Source of the DNA: Candidatus Ulvibacter alkanivorans | GTDB lineage: Bacteria > Bacteroidota > Bacteroidia > Flavobacteriales > Flavobacteriaceae | Length of the DNA stretch: 22,209 nucleotides | Reading direction: 5' to 3' | NCBI RefSeq assembly: GCF_003333325.1 | Contig: NZ_QOLC01000076.1 | Location: forward strand, 1-22,209 | Part shown: in pieces, positions 6,850 to 15,511 of the stretch | How the letters are laid out: each line of letters begins with the position of its first letter | Position numbering within the stretch: the stretch's first letter is position 1 | Made by a program: the position numbers and the translations under genes | Notes under the pieces: generated by a model | The model's database searches: none | The model's input: the letters and a program-made list of their open reading frames with translations, nothing else | What the model was told of the DNA's origin: nothing

Positions 6850-7572
6850 ATGATAGAAATCAACGACTTACACAAATCGTATCACATGGGGAATAACTCT
6901 TTACATGTGTTAAAAGGCATTAACTTTAAAGTGTCTGAAGGTGAAATGGTTTCTATTATGGGATCGTCCGGTTCGGGAAAATCAACTTTGTTAAATATCT
7001 TAGGGATGTTAGACGAAGCCGATGAAGGTAGTTATACCTTAGACGGAAAAGTAATCAAAGATCTTAACGAAAAGATCGCCGCTCGGTATAGAAATAGATT
7101 TCTCGGTTTTATTTTTCAATCTTTTAACTTGATAAATTATAAGTCGGCACTAGATAATGTTGCGATGCCCTTATATTATCAAGGGGTAAAGCGCAATATT
7201 CGAATCGAGAAGGCGATGCATTATCTTGAAAAAGTTGGTTTGGCAAATTGGGCAGAACACCTTCCCAATGAACTTTCCGGAGGTCAAAAACAGCGTGTAG
7301 CCATAGCACGAGCCCTCGCTAGCGACCCAAAGGTGTTATTAGCCGATGAGCCTACAGGAGCTTTAGATACTAAGACTTCGTACGAGGTGATGGAGTTAAT
7401 TCAAGGGATCAATGATGAAGGAAAAACCATTTTAGTAGTAACGCATGAAGACGATATTGCTCACATGACCAAGCGCATCGTTAATTTACAGGATGGTGTT
7501 ATTATCGATGATTCTAAAGTCAAGCAAGTACGTGCTAAAGAAGCCGCTCTAAAGATGTTGTCCCATGCTTAA
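6850..7572 (+). CDS. ABC transporter ATP-binding protein (MacB/LolD type)
   Basis: This is the cytoplasmic ATPase that powers the efflux or lipoprotein-type transporter encoded downstream. All nucleotide-binding motifs are intact: Walker A GSSGSGKST (38-46), Q-loop Gln90, signature LSGGQ (142-146), Walker B VLLADE (162-167), D-loop ALD (171-173) and switch His199. The leader MIEINDLHKSYHMG and DEPTGALD are typical of the MacB/LolD/FtsE branch, and 240 residues is the normal length for a stand-alone domain. It overlaps the first permease by 8 bases through the sequence ATGCTTAA, so stop and start are coupled. Since both permeases of the operon lack their own ATPase domain, this protein most likely serves both. 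Confidence 0.95.
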   Translation: MIEINDLHKSYHMGNNSLHVLKGINFKVSEGEMVSIMGSSGSGKSTLLNILGMLDEADEGSYTLDGKVIKDLNEKIAARYRNRFLGFIFQSFNLINYKSALDNVAMPLYYQGVKRNIRIEKAMHYLEKVGLANWAEHLPNELSGGQKQRVAIARALASDPKVLLADEPTGALDTKTSYEVMELIQGINDEGKTILVVTHEDDIAHMTKRIVNLQDGVIIDDSKVKQVRAKEAALKMLSHA

Positions 7573-8809
7573 ATTAGAGCGATGGCAAGAAATATTTGAG
7601 ACCATTCGCAAAAATAAATTGCGAACTTTTCTTACGGGACTATCGGTAGCTTCTGGTATATTCATACTCGTAATTTTATTGGCCTTAGGGCAAGGCATGC
7701 AAAACGGAATAGCCAAAGAGTTTGAAGATGATGCCGCCAATCGAATTAGTGTTTGGACCGGGGTTACTTCGGAAAGCTATAAAGGTATGAATCCCGGCCG
7801 CCGTATTGAAATGGACAATGCCGATTACGAGATCGCCGAACGTAAGAATATCGATCAATTAGAATACAAATCTGGTGTGTACAGTATTTGGGGAGGACTT
7901 ACTTCCTATAAGAATGAAACGGGTAGTTACCGAATTGAAGGGGTAAGAGGAGATTATCAATTTCTAGAGAACGCTACCCTTACTGCAGGGCGTTTTATCA
8001 ATCAGAGTGACCTCAATAATTATGAAAAGAATGCGGTAATTGGAAACAGAGTTTACCAAGATCTATTTAAAGAAAAGAATGCGCTTGGAGAATATATTGA
8101 GATCACAGGAATTAAATTTAAAGTAGTTGGTGTTTATTCCGATCCTGGCGGAGAGCGTGAAGAAACTCGAATTTTTATTCCGTTAACTACCTCACAGCGC
8201 GTATATAATGCTGGTGACAAACTAAGGTCACTGGTCTTTACCTTAAAACCGGAGGACAACTTCGATCAAGCACTGGCTGCTTCCGAAGCATTTACAGCAC
8301 AACTCGAATCAGACCTGAAACGGAAGCACACGGTTGCACCTAGTGATGTGAGTGCCGTGAACATTAACAATTCCCTTGAGAATGCAAAACGCTTCTACGA
8401 TCTTACCAATATGATCCGTTGGTTCTTTTGGGGAGTAGGAATTTGTACGATTATTGCAGGAATCGTAGGCGTAAGTAATATCATGCTCATCATTGTAAAA
8501 GAACGAACTAAAGAGATAGGAATTAGAAAAGCAATTGGCGCCGAACCACTGTCAATTATTGGAATGATCTTGCATGAATCTATTTTCGTAACCGCTATAG
8601 CCGGGTTCCTCGGATTAATTTTTAGTTTGATCCTATTAGAGATCGTCGGACCGCTAATTGAAACCGAATACATTCGAAACCCTTCTGTAGACTTCGGGGT
8701 GGCAATTACGACCGTTATTATTCTTATTGTAGCCGGTGCCTTGGCCGGATTTTTCCCCGCACGCCGTGCTTCCAAAATTAAACCTATAGTAGCCCTTAGA
8801 GATGAGTAA
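7565..8809 (+). CDS. MacB-like ABC transporter permease (first of two)
   Basis: A 414-residue permease of the MacB/FtsX superfamily. One N-terminal helix (about 22-42) is followed by a large periplasmic domain (about 45-280) and three C-terminal helices (about 286-311, 337-360 and 379-400). The conserved segment SNIMLIIVKERTKEIGIRKA, immediately after the second helix, is the hallmark cytoplasmic loop of the family. Unlike enterobacterial MacB there is no fused ATPase, which is encoded separately just upstream. The family moves substrates by mechanotransmission between periplasm and outer membrane tunnel rather than by classical membrane transport. The gene overlaps its neighbours on both sides by 8 bases. 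Confidence 0.94.
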   Translation: MLKLERWQEIFETIRKNKLRTFLTGLSVASGIFILVILLALGQGMQNGIAKEFEDDAANRISVWTGVTSESYKGMNPGRRIEMDNADYEIAERKNIDQLEYKSGVYSIWGGLTSYKNETGSYRIEGVRGDYQFLENATLTAGRFINQSDLNNYEKNAVIGNRVYQDLFKEKNALGEYIEITGIKFKVVGVYSDPGGEREETRIFIPLTTSQRVYNAGDKLRSLVFTLKPEDNFDQALAASEAFTAQLESDLKRKHTVAPSDVSAVNINNSLENAKRFYDLTNMIRWFFWGVGICTIIAGIVGVSNIMLIIVKERTKEIGIRKAIGAEPLSIIGMILHESIFVTAIAGFLGLIFSLILLEIVGPLIETEYIRNPSVDFGVAITTVIILIVAGALAGFFPARRASKIKPIVALRDE

Positions 8810-10073
8810 ATTATTCAGTAGAGATAGTTGGGCAGAGATTATTGAAGCCTTGAGTTCAAATTGGTTCCGAACCATTTTAACTGCCTTTGGTGTGCTATGG
8901 GGTATATTCATTCTTGTGATATTACTGGCCGCCGGCAACGGACTCGAAAATGGAGTTAAACAAGGGTTTGACGGTATGGCGACCAACTCTATGTTTATGT
9001 GGGCACAAACGGCAACAAAACCTTACAAAGGATTGCCAAAAGGGCGAAGGTTCAATTTCAAGGTTGACGATGTTGAAGCCATAAAGCAAAATGTTCCTAA
9101 TATGAGATTTGTTTCTCCTCGGAATCAGTTAGGTGGGTTTCGTGGGTCCAATAATGTAACACGCGGCTTAAAAACCGGGGCGTTCAATGTCTATGGAGAT
9201 TATCCGGAGATCATTGAACAACAGCCAATGGACATCACTTTAGGCCGGTTTATAAATTATTCTGACATCAATGAAAAGCGAAAAGTTGCGATCATAGGTG
9301 AAGGCGTACGAAACACATTATATGATATAGGCGAGGATGTAGTTGGAACTTACATCAAGATCAACGGGGTGAATTTTATGGTGATCGGCACCTATAAGAA
9401 AAAATCACAAAACGGTGATGCCGAGGAAGGTCAGAAAGAAATATATGTGCCATTTACAGCATTCTCGCAAGCATTTAATATGGGGGATCGAGTAGGTTGG
9501 ATGGCGATTACTGCGGAAGACGGCTCCTCGATCACAAACCTAAAATCAAAGGTATTCGACGTAATAAAATCAAGACATACGATCCACCCGGAGGATGACA
9601 GAGCCATTGGGAACTTTGATCTGTTCGAAGAATTTAGTAAGATCAATGGGCTTTTTATAGCCTTGAATTTTGTCGCCTATTTTGTAGGGGTGTTGGTATT
9701 GTTATCAGGAATAATTGGAATTAGCAATATCATGCTAATCGTAGTAAAGGAGCGTACGAAGGAGATAGGGATTCGACGAGCATTAGGAGCAACTCCTTGG
9801 GGAATACGTTCTCAAATTTTATTAGAATCTATTTTCTTGACCATCGTTTCGGGAATGGCAGGAATTGTATTGGCATCGGGAATTCTTGCTTTGGTGAATA
9901 TGCTTATGGAAGGAATGGATACCACCGAAATGATGTTCTTGAACCCTTCGGTGAATATTGGAGTCGTTGCCATAGCATTGGTAATATTAATAGTTTCCGG
10001 TTTGCTCGCAGGGCTAATACCTGCACAAACAGCAATTAAAGTAAAACCCGTAGACGCATTACGAACAGAATAA
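8802..10073 (+). CDS. MacB-like ABC transporter permease (second of two)
   Basis: A 423-residue paralogue of the preceding permease with the same layout: one N-terminal helix (about 21-43), a periplasmic domain, then three C-terminal helices beginning near residue 284. It shares the family loop SNIMLIVVKERTKEIGIRRA and the terminal LAGLIPAQTAIKVKPVDALR stretch. The periplasmic domains of the two permeases are clearly different in sequence, so the likely transporter is a heterodimer built from both with two copies of the ATPase. The start overlaps the previous stop by 8 bases (ATGAGTAA), and the adaptor gene follows after 26 bases. Confidence 0.94.
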   Translation: MSKLFSRDSWAEIIEALSSNWFRTILTAFGVLWGIFILVILLAAGNGLENGVKQGFDGMATNSMFMWAQTATKPYKGLPKGRRFNFKVDDVEAIKQNVPNMRFVSPRNQLGGFRGSNNVTRGLKTGAFNVYGDYPEIIEQQPMDITLGRFINYSDINEKRKVAIIGEGVRNTLYDIGEDVVGTYIKINGVNFMVIGTYKKKSQNGDAEEGQKEIYVPFTAFSQAFNMGDRVGWMAITAEDGSSITNLKSKVFDVIKSRHTIHPEDDRAIGNFDLFEEFSKINGLFIALNFVAYFVGVLVLLSGIIGISNIMLIVVKERTKEIGIRRALGATPWGIRSQILLESIFLTIVSGMAGIVLASGILALVNMLMEGMDTTEMMFLNPSVNIGVVAIALVILIVSGLLAGLIPAQTAIKVKPVDALRTE

Positions 10074-10099
10074 CAACATAATTTTGAATAATTTTTAGA

Positions 10100-11260
10100 A
10101 TGAAAAAGACAGGAACCATAATCATTTTAGTGTCGATCGTTATATTATTTACAGTAGCGATGTATTGGCTTTGGGCAAAAAATTCCGAAGACCCTATAGT
10201 GTACACGACCGAACAGCCTAGCACGCAAACAATTGTTAAGAAAACGGTAGCGACAGGTAGCATTGTACCAAAAGAAGAAGTATTGATCAAGCCAAATATC
10301 TCCGGAATTATCGACGAAATATTTGTTGAGGCGGGAGATATAATAAAAAGTGGCGATCTTATCGCTAAGGTGAAAGTAGTACCTAATGTAAATACGTTAA
10401 GCAGTGCCAAGAACAATATTAACAGTGCGCGTACACAAGTAGAAACAGCACGTCTTGCACTAGAGAGTCAACAAAGTATTTATAATCGGCAAAAAGAACT
10501 TTTTGAAAAAGGCGTAATCTCCGCAAATGAATTCGATAACGCGCAGTTAAGTTTTAATCAAGCGCAGCAACGTTATAATCAAGAAAAGGTAAACTTGTCT
10601 GGAGCAAGACAAACCTTCGAGATCGTGAAAACCGGAACTACTAGTGGACTGGGTACCACGGCTAACACAGAAATTCGTGCAACGGTGTCCGGGATGGTCC
10701 TGGACGTTCCCGTGAAAGCCGGTAACCAAGTGATCGAGGCCAATAATTTTAACGACGGAACAACCATTGCCACCATAGCAGATGTGGATAAAATGATCTT
10801 TGAAGGTAAAGTGGACGAAAGTGAAGTAGGTAAAATCACTGAACAACTTCCTTTGGAAATCACAGTGGGTGCGATCGAAAATAAAAAATTTGACGCTGTG
10901 CTCGACTACATTGCTCCTAAAGGGGTTAGTGAGAACGGTGCGATCCAATTTGAAATTAAAGGAACACTTAACAAACAGGATACAACTTTTATCCGGGCAG
11001 GGTTAAGCGCGAATGCGTCAATTATCCTTGCGAAATCTGACAATGTATTGGCGATCAAAGAAGCACTGGTACAATACGATCCTAAAACCTTAGAGCCATT
11101 CGTTGAGGTTGCTACAGGAGACCAAGAGTTTGAACGCAGAGATGTTGTTCTGGGGATAAGCGATGGAATTAATGTTGAAGTACTGGAAGGTGTTTCAGAG
11201 GATGATAATATAAAGGTGTGGAACCAGATAAAAGCTCCTGCAGCTTTTAACAGAGGATAA
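10100..11260 (+). CDS. Periplasmic adaptor (membrane fusion protein, MacA/HlyD type), first copy
   Basis: Adaptors of this family link an inner-membrane pump to a TolC-like outer-membrane channel. One N-terminal membrane anchor (about 7-25) is followed by the lipoyl half-motif (IKPNISGIIDEIFVEAGD, about 66-83), an alpha-helical hairpin (about 95-165, including RQKELFEKGVISANEFDNAQ) and the second lipoyl half with VSGMVLDVPVKAGNQV. Beta-barrel and membrane-proximal domains follow. At 386 residues it is of normal length. A second, different adaptor lies two genes downstream. The hairpin is short, as expected for pumps that reach a TolC channel through adaptor tip contacts. Confidence 0.92.
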   Translation: MKKTGTIIILVSIVILFTVAMYWLWAKNSEDPIVYTTEQPSTQTIVKKTVATGSIVPKEEVLIKPNISGIIDEIFVEAGDIIKSGDLIAKVKVVPNVNTLSSAKNNINSARTQVETARLALESQQSIYNRQKELFEKGVISANEFDNAQLSFNQAQQRYNQEKVNLSGARQTFEIVKTGTTSGLGTTANTEIRATVSGMVLDVPVKAGNQVIEANNFNDGTTIATIADVDKMIFEGKVDESEVGKITEQLPLEITVGAIENKKFDAVLDYIAPKGVSENGAIQFEIKGTLNKQDTTFIRAGLSANASIILAKSDNVLAIKEALVQYDPKTLEPFVEVATGDQEFERRDVVLGISDGINVEVLEGVSEDDNIKVWNQIKAPAAFNRG

Positions 11261-11322
11261 ATTTTTACATTTATTGTAACATTTCAGCAATAAAAAGACT
11301 TATGCATCAACAACAAGTAAAC

Positions 11323-12768
11323 ATGAAAAAAATAGTTACCGTTTTTATTCTTTTGATAACCATCGTTTCTGTGAATGGACAGTCCAAAGAATGGACCCTT
11401 GCTGAATGCGTCGCTTATGCGTTAGAGAATAACATTTCTGTAAAACAAAGCGAGTTGGATATTGCAGCGGCTGAAGTTGATAAACTGAATGCTATCGGGA
11501 ATTTTGTTCCATCGATTAATGCAGGAGCGGGTGTTTCAGAAAATACAGGACTTAGTTTTAACCCTGTTACAAACAATGCGCAGACCACCACATTTTTATC
11601 GGTCTCAGGAAATATAAATGTAGGATACACGCTTTTCGATGGCTTGCGTAACTTTAGACAAGTACAGCGTGCCGAATTATCTAAATTAGCAGCTCAGTAT
11701 CGCTTGGACAAAATGAAAGACGATATTTCATTGTTTGTTGCCAATGCCTATCTTCAAATACTCCTTAATAAGGCAAACCTAGAAGTGATTAGATCCCAAA
11801 ACGATGTGACCTTGGAGCAAATTGGGCGTACTCAAGACCTAGTGGATGCCGGTGTGTTACCACGAGGCGATCTGTTAGAAATAAAAGCAACCGATGCGAG
11901 TGAAAAACAACGAATTGCCGTTGCAGAAAACTCGGTGAGAATCTCATTAATTAGTTTGGCGCAATTATTATTGATTAAGGATTATGAGACATTTGATATT
12001 GTTGATGAAGGTTACGACATTATAGATGAAGGGATCACGTCAAAATCTGTTTCAGAAATAATTTCCGCTGCCGAAAGTAACAGAAGTGAAGTGAAAATCG
12101 CTGAGATGAACGTAGAATTGGCAGAAAAAGACCTTCAAATTGCAAAAGGAGCATATTACCCAACAATTACGGCATTTTTCGGCTATGATACACGTTATAC
12201 CGATGCGACTTCATTTCAACAAACCTTGGACCCGGATAACCCCATTAGTATTCAAGAAATTGGATTTGTTGAAGAAACCGGCCAAACGGTGTTAGGAGAA
12301 TTTCCGAATACGATCACCCGTGAGGTGGGAGCGGATCCATTTATCGATCAGTTGTATCAGAATGACGGAATTGGGTATGGGTTACGATTAAATGTTCCTA
12401 TTCTTAATGGCTTTTCTGCACGTAGTACTGTGAAGCGGAATAAGATCAATTTAAAACGAAATGAATTTCAACTCGAACAAGCAAAATTAGATTTAGAGTC
12501 TAATGTGTATCAAGCTTACGTCGATGCTAAAGGCGCGTTTAAAGCATATGAAGCTGCGTTAGCAGCATTCGAATCTCAAGAACTGGCGTACCAATATGCT
12601 AGGGATCGATACGATGTAGGATTGACCAATGCGTTCGATTTTAGTCAGTCGAAATTAAGATACGACAACGCTTTGATCGAAGTAAATCGCGCGAAATACG
12701 ATTATATTTTTAAAACAAAGGTATTAGAGCTCTATTTTGGAGTAGAACCAACCGACTTAAAGTTTTAG
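11323..12768 (+). CDS. TolC-family outer membrane efflux protein
   Basis: The outer-membrane channel of the tripartite pump. The start at 11323 is chosen over an in-frame ATG seven codons earlier (11302) because MKKIVTVFILLITIVSVNGQ is then a clean signal peptide cleaved before Gln. The mature protein opens with WTLAECVAYALENNISVKQS, the usual first helix of TolC/OEP repeats. The structural repeat occurs twice: the first half around YTLFDGLRNFRQVQRAELS and the second around VPILNGFSARSTVKRNK, each followed by long amphipathic helices. The mature domain ends with AFDFSQSKLRYDNALIEVNR and a helical tail. It lies between two adaptor genes with small gaps (3 bases before the next start), consistent with a single operon. 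Confidence 0.94.
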   Translation: MKKIVTVFILLITIVSVNGQSKEWTLAECVAYALENNISVKQSELDIAAAEVDKLNAIGNFVPSINAGAGVSENTGLSFNPVTNNAQTTTFLSVSGNINVGYTLFDGLRNFRQVQRAELSKLAAQYRLDKMKDDISLFVANAYLQILLNKANLEVIRSQNDVTLEQIGRTQDLVDAGVLPRGDLLEIKATDASEKQRIAVAENSVRISLISLAQLLLIKDYETFDIVDEGYDIIDEGITSKSVSEIISAAESNRSEVKIAEMNVELAEKDLQIAKGAYYPTITAFFGYDTRYTDATSFQQTLDPDNPISIQEIGFVEETGQTVLGEFPNTITREVGADPFIDQLYQNDGIGYGLRLNVPILNGFSARSTVKRNKINLKRNEFQLEQAKLDLESNVYQAYVDAKGAFKAYEAALAAFESQELAYQYARDRYDVGLTNAFDFSQSKLRYDNALIEVNRAKYDYIFKTKVLELYFGVEPTDLKF

Positions 12769-12770
12769 GC

Positions 12771-14054
12771 ATGAAGAAAAAAACACTTATTATCCTTATC
12801 GTTTCAGTAGTATTGCTTGTCATTTTATTGGTGATTGGTAAAAAAGCCGGATGGTTTGGTGACAACACCGATGCAAAACAAGTAGAGGTCACGGAGATTG
12901 CACCCATAGACATAATCGAAACGGTGGCTGCCACCGGTAAGATCCAACCGGAAGTTGAGGTAAGCCTTTCTTCGGAAGTGTCGGGAGAGATCATTGAACT
13001 GCCGGTTGTAGAGGGACAACAAGTAGAAAAAGGTGATCTGCTTGTTAAAATTAATCCGGACCTTATTCAAGCAGCAGTAAGTCAGTCACAAGCCGGACTT
13101 CAAAATGTTCGTGCGCAGTTGTCTCAGGCAGAGGCCAACTTAAAAAATGCGCGTTTAAACTACGAGCGTAATAAAACCTTATTCGAAAAAGGAGTAATAT
13201 CGAAGTCGGAGTGGGACCGATCTGTCAATGAATTTGAAAGTGCCCAAGCCAACAAACAAGCGTTATATTACAGTGTACAAAGTGCAGCTGCGAATGTAAA
13301 GCAGTCTAGAGATAATTTATCTAGAACTACTATTTACGCACCTATGAGTGGAACTATTTCACGCTTGTCTGCAGAGTTAGGAGAACGCGTTGTAGGTACG
13401 GCCCAAATGGCCGGTACCGAGATCATGCGTGTTGCGAACTTGAAGAATATGGAGGTTGAGGTTGATGTAAATGAAAATGATATTGTAAAACTGTCTTTAG
13501 GAGATAGTACAATTGTAGAGGTAGACGCCTACTTGAAACGTGAATTTAAAGGAGTTGTTACCGAGATCGCCAATTCGGCTGAAAATGCACTTTCTGCAGA
13601 TCAAGTAACTAATTTTAAAGTAAAGGTACGTATCCTGCCGGAGTCTTATGCTGATCTTACGGAAGGCAAACCCGAATCGTTTTCGCCCTTCCGTCCCGGA
13701 ATGACAGCCACCGTAGACATAATAACAAGTAAAAAGAACAATGTGATAGGAGTGCCTATTAGTAGTATCGTGATCAAGACCGATACCAGCAGTACTAAAA
13801 AGCGATTCAATAGAGAAGCACCCGATCCTAATGCAGAAAAATTTGAATGTGTATTCGTTAAAAATGGCGATGAGGCCAAATTACGCGTCGTAACCACAGG
13901 GATTCAAGATGATACCAATATAGAGATTGAATCGGGGCTGTCGGAAGGCGATATAGTGATTACGGGTCCGTATAACACGGTAACTAAGACATTATCTTCT
14001 GGCGATAAGGTGTCGGTAGAGAGTAAGGAATCACTTGGAGAAAAAGATGAATAA
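12771..14054 (+). CDS. Periplasmic adaptor (membrane fusion protein, HlyD/MacA type), second copy
   Basis: A 427-residue adaptor with an N-terminal anchor (about 5-23). Lipoyl motifs lie at VSLSSEVSGEIIELPVVEGQ and TIYAPMSGTISRLSAELGER. Between them is a helical hairpin with the repeated element RNKTLFEKGVISKSEWDRSV, closely resembling the one in the first adaptor. The C-terminal region includes FRPGMTATVDI, typical of the beta-barrel and membrane-proximal domains. It starts two bases after the TolC-like stop, and tsaB starts three bases after its own stop. The presence of two diverged adaptors with one channel suggests a mixed adaptor ring, or one adaptor per permease. Confidence 0.93.
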   Translation: MKKKTLIILIVSVVLLVILLVIGKKAGWFGDNTDAKQVEVTEIAPIDIIETVAATGKIQPEVEVSLSSEVSGEIIELPVVEGQQVEKGDLLVKINPDLIQAAVSQSQAGLQNVRAQLSQAEANLKNARLNYERNKTLFEKGVISKSEWDRSVNEFESAQANKQALYYSVQSAAANVKQSRDNLSRTTIYAPMSGTISRLSAELGERVVGTAQMAGTEIMRVANLKNMEVEVDVNENDIVKLSLGDSTIVEVDAYLKREFKGVVTEIANSAENALSADQVTNFKVKVRILPESYADLTEGKPESFSPFRPGMTATVDIITSKKNNVIGVPISSIVIKTDTSSTKKRFNREAPDPNAEKFECVFVKNGDEAKLRVVTTGIQDDTNIEIESGLSEGDIVITGPYNTVTKTLSSGDKVSVESKESLGEKDE

Positions 14055-14057
14055 GAC

Positions 14058-14714
14058 ATGGGATTAATCTTATGTATTGAAACAGCAACAACAAATTGTT
14101 CGGTAGCGCTTTCTGAAAATGGAAGCGTTATTGCGTTTAGGGATGATACGACGGCCGGTTATAGTCATGCCGAAAAGCTTCATCTCTTTATCGCCGAAGT
14201 GTTGGCAGAAGCCAAGCTCCCAAAAGAGAAATTAGATGCTGTGGCGGTTAGTAAAGGCCCCGGCTCTTATACAGGTCTACGCATTGGCGTTTCGGCAGCA
14301 AAAGGCATTTGTTATGCGCTAGATATTCCATTGATATCGGTACCTACATTGACGGTTCTGGCTCAAAAAGTAACAGATGCAGGAACCGTAATACCCTTGT
14401 TAGATGCGAGACGTATGGAGGTGTATTCGGCGGTGTTTAATTCAGAAAAAAAACAAATAAGAGATACGCAGGCAGATATCCTTACCGATGGTTCATACGC
14501 CGAGTATCTTTCCGAAGGAAAAACAATATTTATTGGAAGTGGCGTGGATAAGTTTAAAACTATATGTGAGCATCCAAACGCTGACTTTATAGAGAACGAA
14601 TTTCCAAGTGCAAAACACATGGGGGCATTAGCAGAAGAAAAATTCGGTATAAACGAATTTGAAGATGTCGCGTATTTTGAACCCTATTATTTAAAGGATT
14701 TTATTGGGGGCTAG
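14058..14714 (+). CDS. tsaB: tRNA threonylcarbamoyladenosine synthesis protein TsaB
   Basis: TsaB is the inactive ASKHA-fold partner of the TsaD transferase in making the t6A modification at position 37 of ANN-decoding tRNAs in the cytoplasm. The N-terminus GLILCIETATTNCSVALSEN, the segment YSHAEKLHLFI and the signature SKGPGSYTGLRIGVSAAKGI are diagnostic, and 218 residues is the usual length. It is the last gene of the efflux operon, only 3 bases after the second adaptor, although its role is unrelated, so its expression is probably tied to that operon unless an internal promoter exists. Its last 14 bases overlap, tail to tail, the gene on the opposite strand. Confidence 0.97.
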   Translation: MGLILCIETATTNCSVALSENGSVIAFRDDTTAGYSHAEKLHLFIAEVLAEAKLPKEKLDAVAVSKGPGSYTGLRIGVSAAKGICYALDIPLISVPTLTVLAQKVTDAGTVIPLLDARRMEVYSAVFNSEKKQIRDTQADILTDGSYAEYLSEGKTIFIGSGVDKFKTICEHPNADFIENEFPSAKHMGALAEEKFGINEFEDVAYFEPYYLKDFIGG

Positions 14715-15432
14715 CATTTTCTTGCATGATCGTATCGTAATAGAGGAAGATCGCAATTAGATCATCAAGTTCTTCAGGATTCAAATCATTTTCTTTGATA
14801 TATGCCTTGAGTTTATCTTTATCTTCATCCATGACCTTTAGAATTCGGGAGGGTGATAAAGGAATTTCAAAAAACTTTCCATTCTTGCTTACCAAGTAAT
14901 AATCAATATTTTGTCTGAAGATAGCAGGTTTCGACGGTGCATATGCTGTTGGCTCTTTAAATGGGGTGAATGTAACATGTGGTTTTTCATATAAATCGTA
15001 TACACTGCCCTCTTGTATCAATTTAAAATAGCCGCCGTCCTCGATCGATTCTTTATAAGGTGCAAAAATATAGATATCGTTCTTGATTTTTACATAGACA
15101 TCGGTCGATTTTAATAGGCCTTGATACAAATCTGCCGTTTGTAGCACCTCTATTTCTTCAGCATATATATTGTACCGCAGCATGGCATTTTTCTGGGATA
15201 AGGCACCATCGAAGTAAATGTTTCCCAATTGGAATTCATCATTCGCATACGGGGAACCTTGAATGTTTTCGGCCATATAAGGGTCATCCTTAAAGAACTC
15301 GTTCGACAGCCCAATGTCGTGCGAATTCATTAAAAGCTCAAATCCGGGACGCTTAGATGATAAGCGTGTTTGTGCATCGGCTGAAAAATAGATAAAGGCG
15401 CTTACAACGAAAAATAGAACGTATCGTTTCAT
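14701..15432 (-). CDS. Secreted protein of unknown function, paralogue of the next upstream gene
   Basis: I do not recognise a named family. The start at 15432 gives a convincing signal peptide (MKRYVLFFVVSAFIYFSADA, cleavage before Gln). An earlier possible start at 15465 is TTG and adds a polar extension, so it was rejected. The mature part shares a clear pattern with the protein encoded at 15512-16225. Both contain GSPY(A/S)ND, GNIY, a RYN-Y-EI stretch, VKI-ND(I/V)YIF, GGYFK, YYLVSK-GKF and a K-LKVM segment, in the same order. It is probably periplasmic or exported, with a mostly beta-strand core and a short acidic helical tail. It lies downstream of a terminator, with no obvious promoter of its own. 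The gene ends within tsaB on the other strand. Confidence 0.8.
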   Translation of the reverse strand: MKRYVLFFVVSAFIYFSADAQTRLSSKRPGFELLMNSHDIGLSNEFFKDDPYMAENIQGSPYANDEFQLGNIYFDGALSQKNAMLRYNIYAEEIEVLQTADLYQGLLKSTDVYVKIKNDIYIFAPYKESIEDGGYFKLIQEGSVYDLYEKPHVTFTPFKEPTAYAPSKPAIFRQNIDYYLVSKNGKFFEIPLSPSRILKVMDEDKDKLKAYIKENDLNPEELDDLIAIFLYYDTIMQENASPQ

Positions 15433-15463
15433 AATGAAAATTTTAACTGCTTGTTGAAGATAC

Positions 15464-15492
15464 AAAAAACGACACCAAAAGGTGCCGTTTTT
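15464..15492 (-). terminator. Intrinsic terminator between the two secreted paralogues
   Basis: Read on the minus strand, AAAAACGGCACC pairs with GGTGTCGTTTTT across a TTTT loop (one G-U pair) and ends in a run of six T. It follows the 15512-16225 gene by about 20 bases. The plus strand has a similar T-run, so it might act in both directions. Confidence 0.75.
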
Positions 15493-15511
15493 ACGTTATA
15501 TGTGTTAAATT

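Noticed and set aside
11302..11322. Upstream in-frame ATG for the TolC-like gene
   Set aside because: It adds MHQQQVN before a standard signal peptide. The ATG at 11323 is the better start.
15433..15465. N-terminal extension of the 14701-15432 gene from a TTG
   Set aside because: The signal peptide begins at the ATG at 15432, and the extension would push it inward.
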